Shown here piece by piece: positions 22,301-34,300 of a stretch of 64,000 bases of DNA. Source of the DNA: Siphonodentalium dalli (Eukaryota > Mollusca > Scaphopoda > Gadilida > Siphonodentaliidae). The notes below the pieces were generated by a model. That model was not told the origin of the DNA, searched no databases, and worked only from the letters and a program-made list of their open reading frames with translations. The translations under genes were made by a program, and so were the position numbers. The stretch lies in the NCBI GenBank assembly GCA_032622095.1, contig CP136062.1, forward strand, positions 150,656,875 through 150,720,874, in the 5' to 3' direction. The stretch's first letter is position 1. The number at the start of each line of letters is the position of its first letter.

Positions 22301-25300
22301 CACATTGCATAATCGAGGTTCCCAATGGGGGCACATCACAATATTCACAATTTGGATACTTCAATCTGAGAATATGACTCCAACATCAGATGAGGTCATG
22401 CAGAATGAGGTCCCCAGAGGGTGAATTTGGTGATGCTAGCCCGCAATGCGGGATAGCATCACTAAATTCACCCTCTGGGGACCTCATTCTGCAAATGACT
22501 AAAGGCACACTAAACTCAGACTTGATTACCTGTGCTAACAGGGAACCCATGGAGATCAGCGTAAAGAAACTCATCAGGATCCTCGACCTTATCGGCTAAA
22601 CTTCCGAGGCCCGATCCACATATTATGCCAATCTTCGGTCGATATTTGGTCTTTGATAGAATGTCATCTGCTGTTGCCTTTATCTCTTCATAGCTCATAG
22701 GACTGAAAATATATAATTATCATAAGATTTAGAGAATAGTTGAGAATATCTCTCCATAGCTCATAGGACTGAAAATTTAAAATTATCTTAAGATTTAGAG
22801 AAATTGTTGAGAATATTCATTGCTGTTGCCTTTACATGTATCTCTTCATAGCTCATAGGACTGAATATATAGAATTATCGTAAGATTTGGAGAATAGTTG
22901 AGAATATCTCTTCATACACTGTAGCTCGTAGGACTGAAAATATAAAATTATCGTAAGATTTTGAGAAATTGTTGAGAATATTCATCAAGCCAAACTCTAT
23001 CAATCAAATTTCTCCTCTCCTATTATATCTACTTCATCTGTGCCAAAGCCTGGAAATAGTGTGTCTGACATTTGCAGAATGAAGTCCTCAGAGGGTGAAT
23101 TTAGTTAGTGACTATCCTGTACACAAGCCTTGAAATAGTGTGTCTGTCATTTACAGAATGAGGTCCCAGAGGGTAATTTGGTGATGCTAGCCCGCTATGC
23201 GGGGTAGCATCACTAAATTCACCCTCTGGGGACCTCATTCTGCAAATGACAGGCTCACTATTTCAAGGCTGGCCTGTACAGCGAGCGACCTAGCATCACT
23301 AAATTCACCACCTGGGGACCTCATTCTGCTTAGGCCAAAAACTGCTATATGATACCTAGTATCAGATTTAATTTCCACAGTTGAAGTTGATGATGTTCAC
23401 CCATTAGTCACCTTGATAAATCATTTTATCTTCTGCGAATTAGGGGGTATAGAAACTGAACATAGTGGAAAAAGTAACTAAAAACAATGTTAACTTGAAA
23501 CTATAGATACTTCCCGGAAGATGAGGCCAAAGCAGAATGAGTTCAAGTCAGGTGAAACAGAGGAGGTCAAATGTAGAAGCATGAAACCAGTTAACCCTTT
23601 ACCCAACAGAAGGGCCCTGTGCCAATGCATTCTCTTATATATGCGAGTCGACCATAGGTCGCCTCGCATATATAAGAGAATGCATTGGCTTAAAACATTA
23701 AAAATTATAAAATTGTTAAAGAATGTAAGAAAAAATGGTAAAAAGTGTTAAAAAAAGATTTTTTTTAGGCCAATGCATTCTCTTATATATGCGAGGCGAC
23801 CTATGGTCGACTCGCATATATAAGAGAATGCATTGGCACAGGGCATAACTGTAACTATCACAATGTGGTCAAGGAGCCGGTTCCAATGATATCCATATTT
23901 GTATGGTTCTATTGAGACAGACCGAAGATATTTTAGGCTGTTGAAGCTTTATTTGGCCGGTTTTGGCCGGTTTGTTGGGTAAAGGGTTAAGTCTGAGGTT
24001 AGTATGCCTGTCATTTGCAGTATGAGGTCCCCAGAGGGTGAATTTAGTGACGCTCTCACGCATAGTGGACTAGCATCACCAAATTCACCATCTGGGGACC
24101 TCATACTGCTTAGGCCTCATCTTCTCTGGAAAGTTTCTTTATTATCAAATTTCTATAGAAACTTCTTCACAAAGATTCTATTTCTGTTTTAGTTTAGTTT
24201 CTCTATATCCCCAAATTGGTAGACAACACATTGCATAGTCGAGGTTCCCAATGGGTGTACATCACAATATTCATCATTTGAGAACTTCAATCTGTAAATG
24301 AGGCCATGCAGAATGAGGTTCCCAAAGGGTGAATTTAGTGATGCTAGCTATGCGGGATAGTCTCACTAAATTCACCCTCTGGGGACCTCATTCTGCAAAT
24401 GAAAGGCAAACTATATTCAGGCTTGTTTATACCCCATATGGTACCTGGATATAATTTGTGGTATACATTTGATTTGAATTCATTACCAATACATTCCTAT
24501 TCCAGAATTCTACAATTTATAGTATTAAATGCCATAAATAATCGACTCCTTAACCACAGCAGAATTATGTGTAATTTTTAAGGATTTAGTCGGAAATATG
24601 GTTTATTGCCATTCATCGGAAAGCTCTCAGTAATTTTTCAGGATTTAGTCGGAAATACATGTATGGCTTGTTGCCATTTACTGAGAGCTTTCCGATGAAT
24701 GGCAACAAGCCATATTTCCAACTAAATCCTGAAAAATTAGCCATAATTCTGCTGTGGTTAAGGAATTGATTATTTAGGGCATTACTGTATGTGAAGAAAT
24801 GTCAGTACATGGTAAATATTTAATGGCTGTAACATCTTCTGATCCGGGTGATCCCAGATCCCTATTTTATATTTCATGGAACATCTCTATTGCAACATAT
24901 ACATGTATCTCCATTCACAATCATTTAATATTCTTACCGCCGTCTCACTTCCAAATCTGCATGGTTCGACATTGTAGAATGTCGATATGAGAAAACTTCA
25001 AGCTGCTCACGATCACGAAATATAGAAAACTCCAAGCTGCTCACAATGAATATAGAAATTATTTATCTTCTAGGAATGTACAATCTACTAACACCAGCTA
25101 ACAAGCAGACACATAACATATATATCCAAACTTTTTTCAGGTCAAAACTACAGGAGGCCTTGAGGTATCTTCTATTCTCCTACGGAGGCCAGTGAATTTA
25201 AGATAACCCACGAAAGCTGGAGTCAGTAATGTTGACTGATCGCAAATAGACTAGAAGTGCCTAAATGTAGCTCAAACAGTGTTTTCTGTTACCAGGTCAT

Positions 25301-28300
25301 AACAGCCCTGATATCAGTTATGTAATTGTTTGCATTATAAAGTGCGCATTACACAATTGCTGCAATTTGCTAGCTCAAGATAGTTCACAGTGGGAAATAT
25401 CTAGTTTAGTTATAGGTCATAGGTGGTTTGTGCCTGAATTTCACAGGAATAAGCAGCATTATTTCTTATTTTCTCTTGTTTAAAGAACTGTTTGGCAAAA
25501 AATAGGGGGTTTTTTTGTAAACTACTTTTTCAGAGATGATACAAGTTTAGGCCATTGAGAGTTTTCAAGTGATTAATCAGAATATTCAGGGGACAGATAA
25601 ATGAACAGTGTGCGGATTCATTCTATAAACACATTCCATACTTTTAATAGTGCATCAATCAATTGGATTCAGTGGAAAAATGAACAGCGTGTGGATTCAT
25701 TCTGTAAAGACGTTCTGTTCCTTTAAGAGTGTATGGATTAATACCATGCAGTACATATGTATAACAGTAATACATTTTTGGATCATTATATAGATCTGTG
25801 AAATGGGTTGAATTCTTCATGTCTTACAGGTACAGTGTATATAATGTATGTATTATTTAATTATTAAATTAATATTGTGCCATCCTTAATTTTAAATATT
25901 CCAATGTACCCACAATTTTCAGCTCTGGCATCTAAGCTTCAACTACAGTATAGTTATATTCAACTATTGCTAACACATATACATGTACACTTGATGAAGA
26001 GGCATAACACAAAATCAGATGTGATGAAGATTGTTAGAAAACTGGGTTTATACCTAGCGTATCATTCAACTCTTGATATAGTGTGTCTGACATTTGCAGA
26101 ATGAGGTCCCCTGACTGTGAATTTAGTGATGCTATCCCACACTGTGGGCTAGCATCACCAAATTAAGCCTCTGCGGACCTCATTCTGCTTAGGCCTCAGC
26201 TGATACGGGAGACCTTTTGATCAGATAGAAGTTCCCGAGTTGAAGTTGATGTTCACCTATTAGTCACCTCAATTATGAATTTTATATTCTACAAATTAGG
26301 GGAAATAGAAACTGAACAGAAAGGAGAAAGTAACTAAAAACAATGTTAATTTGAGACTATAGATACTTCCCAGCAGATGAGGCCAATGCAGAATGAGGTC
26401 CCCAGAGGATGAATTTGGTTATGCTAGCCCGCCGTGCATATACTAAGAGACAGTATATGCTAGGTATAACCCTACATGTATATATCATAATCCACCAGTA
26501 CAAAACCGGAAACTTTTTGAAGTTTTGACAGGGAACCTTATGACGTCGAGAAAATAACGTGGGGAATATATTACTTAGTTATTATCTGTTCCTTAATAAT
26601 ATACTTCACTGTAGGTGAAAGTCCCAACTCAAAACTGCATGATTTAAGTGACTTTGCATGTGAGAGATTTTGCATTGTGTCGCTTACAATTATTGAATTT
26701 CTCCTGGGTAACTATTTCAATGTTTATTATTGCGATATCGGCTCACAAAAGTCAAAGAAAAGCATGCAATCTTGAGTTCGGACCCCCCCCCCCCCCCCCC
26801 CATGTGAATTATCTAAATTATTGAGGAGCACAAAAAGAAGAAATATATTCCCTGCCTTATTTGTTCAATGATATACATTGTATACGGTAGTTCCCTGTCA
26901 GAATGGGTCAGTTCCCAGGTATTGTACTAGTGGAATATGATCTCTACGGGTGTTGGCCAGAGTAGAGATTCATGACATAATCTACATATCATCATTTTAA
27001 TTGTATACAGAATCTCAGAAATTACTAAGAGACAATAAAAACAATGGATTTTAATACATTTGAGAGGTTGAAAATCTTATTATTTTTTTGTCCCTTTCGG
27101 TAACAAGAACTGCTTTCCTTGCCGAGAACTGCTAGAATAAATAATAATTTCACACAACACTACAATCACCAAATAGCTTATTGTCTTGACTCTATGAGAG
27201 GAGGCTTTATTTGTATCATAATGTTGAGTTAGATTTTTAATTGCATAATATAGCATCATAACCCCATATATTATAACTAGCTGATACAGGCTCCCTGATT
27301 TACTTGACTTCAAAATCTATAGAACAATGAAATGAAATGTCAAAAAATTGCTAAACTTAGAAATACATAATGTAATACCTGTGCCGTTCCATACCTCCAG
27401 ACATTAAGTGATGAACTGAATTGAATTTACAAACAGGAATGTGAGTTCATGTGATAGTGTGTAGCCTATATTGCATCAGAATGTTTTGATCATTTTGTGA
27501 ATAGTTTCATATTTTATTATTGGAGCACTGGGTGCACCCAGTTGGGATTGGCCTTGTGTTTGTTTTCAATACCAGACAAAGATAAAATAAAAATAAACAA
27601 ATAGTTGGATTTCCTATACAAAACAGGATTCATTCACATAAAATACTGGCGTCATCCCATTTCCTGTCACTTAAGAAAATGATCATCAATGCTACAAATA
27701 CCAGGATATGTTTTATTGTGTATTATATAAGGCCATTCTGATACATTAGTGTTGAGAAAATTTAAACAGACATGGCTCATTCGAACCCCACAATTTATGA
27801 ACACATAATTAGGTACAGTAATGCTCTAAATAATCGACACCTTAGCCATAGCAGAATTATGGTAAATTTTCATGATTTAGTCGGAAATATGGCTTGTTGC
27901 TATTTATCAGAAGCTATCAGTGAGAGCTTTCCGATGAATCGCAACAAGCCATATTTCCGACTAAATCCTGAAAAATTAACCATAATTCTGATGTGGTTAA
28001 GGAGTTGATTATTTAGAGCATTACTGTAAGGGCTATCTCAAAACATACAAAGGTGGAAGATTTCCAAACAAATTTGTGATAGCACTGAAAATACGTGTTT
28101 TGTTTCTTATATTTTTCAATGAATTTCATATCGTTTCATTGAAGTGCCGGTTCAATGTTTTGTCAGCAGTCGCATAAAAATTACACTTGTTGACCATGGG
28201 AACAAAATCTAGAGGTGTCGTCGCTCTGAAACATTTATGCTGCTACATAATTTTGATGATTAAAATGAAGAGAAAGCAGTGAGCGAAGTTTTAAATAGTT

Positions 28301-31300
28301 TCACATAAAGATAATGCAATATACCTTTTCCAGTAATTCCGTTTCAGATTCTGGAATTCCGATAAATACAAATGGCATTTTGTTTAGGGACCCAATCATC
28401 GTGTTCAAAGTTATATTGTTTATGACTTCAATGCATATTTCTGTGAAACATATTGCTCGTAGAAAGTTAGTTAAAGTATTTATTAACCTATTTCGATACT
28501 TGGAAAAATTCAAAAGTGAATTAAAAGGTCGCATCTGAAACACAGAAAATCAAAACATATTTACATGTCTATTCCAAGTGTTCTGCAAATAGGTTTAATA
28601 ATTGTGTCAGTTTCTTGTATTTGGTGTCTTATTCTGGTTCCAATGGTACTTAAAAGGTATAAGCCACCCTATACTATATATTTAAATTCCTCGTTGTATT
28701 ATGCTAATACAATCAGAATTTTGTTTACACAAACTGCACTTGGTCCACTCTTCTTAAGTTGAGTCAACTATAACCAGGGGAAAGGTTGGTTATGCTGCTG
28801 TTGGGATGTTAGACTGACACAAGACGAGTTCCTTGCTGATGTAGTATTTTATTCTCAATATCCTATATCCTGGTGTGTCCGAGCAATATGAATATTATTG
28901 TACATCAAATTAAGTAGTTACGAAGTCCAAATATCATAGGTGTTCCTTATAACATGAGTATCGATTCGTGAATTGGCATTCCCAGATTAACAAATAATAG
29001 TTTAACACAAACTTATATACGAACGAACGAACGAACGAACGAATATTTTATTATAGCGACATGTGTGTATAGTGTATACAAAACATCACATACAGGTGAT
29101 AACAATGTCGAGTAACAAAATAACAACACACCCGGCCAATAAGGCCTATAAGTCACTTTAAACAAAAATAATAAAGAAAATTGTTTACAGTGAGGTTAGG
29201 TGACAGATTGCTCCTGCCATGTGGCTAATTACACAGTGTAGGTTAATTGGTGATGTAAGCTGTCACCAAGGATTTGTTAATTGCCTTAATGGTCTTCTTC
29301 TTTTCTTTTTTTTTCCTTTTTTTTTTTGCATGGGTGGTTTGGGGGGGCTAACCCCGGGATTGTCGGAAGGACCGGTTGGTCCTCCCCTTAACCCCTCATG
29401 TTTTTTTGCCTTTATTATAGAATTAACCTAAAAAAAGAAGCAATTTAAGATGTTAACTTTATTTTTTATTTTTCCTCTTTTTCTTCGAATTAGGTTTCTC
29501 GGTTGAAGATGGTGGAGATATCTGTTGTTGTTGCTGTTGTAGGATTAGATCCTGGAGCTGTTGGAATTTTAGTTGATGCCTCTCTAAGTACTGTTGATGT
29601 TCTGCTTCTCTATTTTCCATGTACTTTTGGTGTTCGATTTCAGCATCTTCAACAGGAACAGGGGGTGGTGATGCCTGCTCCTCTTCCGCGATGCAGTTGG
29701 GGGACACCGGAGGTCTCGGTGTCAGTGGATTGTAGTCCTCCGCTGCTTCCGGGTCTGGAGACGGTGGTAAAGGTGGCAAGGTCTCCATTCGTACCACAAA
29801 GTCGGCGGCAGGGACGGCCGGGGTGACATCGACGTCCCTGTCGTTTCCGCTTCTGGTGGTTTCTGGCGCACCGACAGAGGGCTGCTGCTGTTGCTGCTGC
29901 GAGGCCAGGTGGGGGGAACTGGGCGTCTCTCAGTTCTCCCCTGTCTCCACCTGGCCTTCCTGTCGGCGTCCTGTCGGCGTCCCTTCGGCGGCGAGACGGG
30001 GTCTTCTTTCTTTTCTTTTTCTTTCTTCCGTCTGTGGTAGTCTGGCCAGCCCCGGACCGGTGGATTCCGGTCGGAACTATCGAGCCGCGGCCAGCAGAGG
30101 GTTCTTCTGAGGCGACTCGATATTCCAAAACCACGTCCAGTCTGCCCGCGTAGACATGCACATGCCAACCAAGACAATGGGCAGACAGGAATCCGCTCAG
30201 CACTTTGCGGACTTGGCTGGGGATTAAGCTATCCATGTCCAGCCAAGCCCGACAAAAAACTTAATGGTCTTCTAATACAATGGAGTAATTTATATGAGCC
30301 TGGGGTGTTATATATACATCTGCCAAAGTTGTAACAATAGAATGTAAATACTAGCCTAAAGATGTTGATGTGTAAGAAGGAAATAAAATGAAGAACCAAA
30401 ATAACATATTAAAATTTGACTATCAATTAACTGCTAAAATAGCTTGGTCATAGAACTTTCAAATGATAAATTCTTACTATGTAGTAAACATAGTCTAGAC
30501 ATGATACAATTTCTAGGATAATCAAGGATAATCTAGGATATTAACCCTTTACCCAACAGAAGGGCCCTGTGCCAATGCATTCTCTTATATATTCGAGTCG
30601 ACCATAGGTCGCCTCGCATATATAAGAGAATGCATTGGCTTAACACATTAAAAATTATAAAATTGTTAAAGAATGTAAGAAAAAATGGTAAAAAGTGTTA
30701 AAAAACATTTTTTTTAGGCCAATGCATTCTCTTATATATAAGAGAATGCATTGGCACAGGGCATAACTGTAACTATCACAATGTTGTCAAGGAGCCGGTT
30801 CCATTGATATCCATATTTGTATGGTTCTATTGAGACAGACCGAAGATATTAGCTTTATTTGGCCGGTTTTGGGCGGTTTGTTGGGTAAAGGGTTAAATAA
30901 AGTACTGTCTGAGCACTATAGATTATGCCATGAATTTCTACTCCAGCTAAGCCTGTAGAGATCATATTCCACTGATGCAAATCCTGGGAACGCTTTGATG
31001 TTCTGACAGGGAACAGACCTGTTAACCTCACAAAATATTTTCCGGGAGATTGGTCACGATTTTCCGTGAGATTGTGGTCATCATCCGGGAGATTTAAAGA
31101 AATTTTATTCCTTCAGATTCCTTTTGCATTTTCATAATTTTGACAAAATTAAAAAAAAAAAATATGATCAGCTATCACACAGAAACTTGCAAGTTTGATG
31201 GCAAATTAACAAATATTCTTAAGAAAAACATTTACGGTGTAGTTTTTACTTTTATTGTCTGATTTATAGAGGAAATAACGTAAGCTATCGGAGTTCGTAT

Positions 31301-34300
31301 ATCAATATTAAACTGTAAACTACTTTCGATTTCATTTATATCTCGCGAGATTTCAAATGTCACATTAAAAAGTACAACTCAGGAACGGATTCCGAAAGTT
31401 TAAAGCCAGAACATGTGCTTCTTTTGAATTTTATCAGACCAATAAACTTTAATCATGGTAGTTTCATATAACCTCAGGGCTTATGGTTGCTAATTGAGAA
31501 CAGGTCACCTTTGCTCTGTCTGGTGATCCCATTCAATAGAAGTTAGGTGTTTGTTGTTTTATTGTCCGGTGCCCCTGCTGTGTTTAACAATGTTGATATT
31601 ATGACCCCAGATTAAGCTAGATTAATCATGGGTGTTAATTGCCACAACGATGTCACAGTCCGATATCAGGGATGTGTTGATAGCCTTCTACTGGTCAAAT
31701 AGATAAAATAAAGAGTTTATTTTTTGTGATTCTCTACAGCAGCTGAATCCGGGAGATTGTCATGCCTGTCCGGGAGTGCGGGAGATCGGGCTCAAATCCG
31801 GGAGTCTCCCGCACAATCCGGGAGGGTTAACAGGTCTGACAGGGAACTTTATAACATTGAACAAACGACGCAGGGAATATACTTCTTTATTAATACTTGC
31901 TCCTCAATAATCTACTTCACATTAGGGGGTGGTCCCAGCTCGAGATTCCATGCTTTTCAATGACTTTGTTAGCTGATATCGCAATAAACATTTAATTAAT
32001 TACCAGGGAGAAATTCCACGATTGTAAGCTACGCCAAGCAAAATCGAACACAAAGTCACTTAAATTGTACAATTTCTAGTTGGGACCTTCACCTATAGCG
32101 AAATGCATTATTAACCCTTTACCCAACAAACCGGCCAAAACCGGCCAAATAAAGCTTCAACAGCCTAAAATATCTTCGGTCTGTCTCAATAAAACCATAC
32201 AAATATGGATATCATTGGAACTGGCTCCTTGACCACATTGTGATGGTTACAGTTAGCCCTGTGCCAATGCATTCTCTTATATATGCGAGTCGACCATAGG
32301 TCGCCTCGCATATATAAGAGAATGCATTGGCCTAAAAAAAATCTTTTTTTAACACTTTTCACCATTTTTTCTTACATTCTTTAACAATTTTATAATTTTT
32401 AATGTGTTAAGCCAATGCATTCTCTTATATATGCGAGGCGACCTATGGTCGACTCGCATATATAAGAGAATGCATTGGCACAGGGCCCTTCTGTTGGGTA
32501 AAGGGTTAAAGGGCAGTCTGAGCACATGTCTCCTGAAAAGATAAAGCTTTTTATGAAATTTACATTTTAGGGATACAAAAATTGAAATTCCTAAACTTGT
32601 AGAAATGACTGAGACTTAGAAAATGGAAACATAAATATTCATCTGAAGGAGCATAACTTTGGAAAAATTTATCAAAGCAAACCAACATTTAATTGTAACC
32701 TGTTTTTTTCATATTACTGATCCACATACTAAATTTAAAAGTAATCTAAGAACTGTAGCTAAAGTTATTATGATTAAGAGATCAAAATAAGTTGGCCAAT
32801 ACCAACTTCAAAAGGTCCTTTAACCCTTTACCCAACAGAAGGGCCCTGTGCCAATGCATTCTCTTATATATGCGAGTCGACCATAGGTCGCCTCGCATAT
32901 ATAAGAGAATGCATTGGCTTAACACATTAAAAATTATAAAATTGTTAAAGAATGTTAAGAAAAAATGGCCAATGCATTCGCATATATAAGAGAATGCATT
33001 GGCACAGGGCATAACTGTAACCATCACAATGTGGTCAATGAGCCGGTTCCAATGATATCCATATTTGTATGGTTTTATTGAGACAGACCCAAGATATTTT
33101 AGGCTGTTCAAGCTTTATTTGGCCGGTTTTGGCCGGTTTGTTGGGTAAAGGGTTAACTCTGTTCAAACGGGCAGACGTATGGCACCCCATATTCCAACTT
33201 GAAATATGATCACAACCAATAACCTACCGAATTTAAAATATTGTTTTCACAAATAAAATATGATTTTATTTCATTAATTACTTTTGAAGATATCAAATGT
33301 TCGGAAACTGTGTTGGACAGATGCATAGCTTTCCGATTACAATCAGTTTCATGTACATGGGCAGACACAGATGGTATATGGATCGAGTCCCCAAAAATAT
33401 ATGATGGGAGAATTCATTTGGATAGGGTTAACCCTTCCATGACTGGAGCTTACTGGAATTTGACTAAAATATCTTCGGTCTGTCTCAATAACACCATACA
33501 AATATGGATATCATTGGAACCGGTTCATTGACCACATTGTGATGATTACAGTTATGCCCTGTGCCAATGCATTCTCTTTTATATGCGAGTCAACCATAGG
33601 TCGCCTCGCATATATAAGAGAATGCATTGGCCTAAAAAAATATGTGTTAAGCCAATGCATTCTCTTATATATGCGAGGCGACCTACACATGTATGGTCGA
33701 CTCGCATATATAAGAGAATGCATTGGCACAGGGCCGTTCTGTTGGGTAAAGGGTTAATGAGTTGATTATTTAGGGCATTACTGTAGCTTTTATTTGATAG
33801 TCTGGCTCGATATCTATTATTATAAATTTTATTTCTTAGGTTCCGATTTGTTGGTTTTACGGATAAATATTTTAAATTTTTTATCAAAAAATCATGTAAG
33901 AAGATAATTTTTGTTTTTAACTGAATGTAATAATACATATAAATTTTCATCATAACAGTGAAATGATCGAGTCTGTAATAGATGTGAAGAAAGCCTTCAG
34001 GGAATATGTTTAATTATTAGCAAAGTAGGCTAGTGCTGCATTTGTTCAGAAAGGCTCTTTCTGTTGAACTGGTGAACAAGGGAATATCTCGTAGGTTCAA
34101 CCCAATTACAGAAATAAAAGGTTGGCTGACCACAGTGTCCCCCGACAACGTGGCAAGTCAATGCCGCTTTGTTAAAGAAATTAAAAATAATGTTGAAATG
34201 TTCTAAGTCGAAAGGGTTAATAATTCCGTAAAAAATAATTTTTCCATATGTTGCACATCTCCAATATGTGGGTAACAATACTCTGAAGTTTCAAATATCT

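Noticed and set aside
29823-30110. Plus-strand Cys-rich frame
   Set aside because: Antisense shadow of the CAG/GCA run and GC-rich retroposed insert read on the minus strand.
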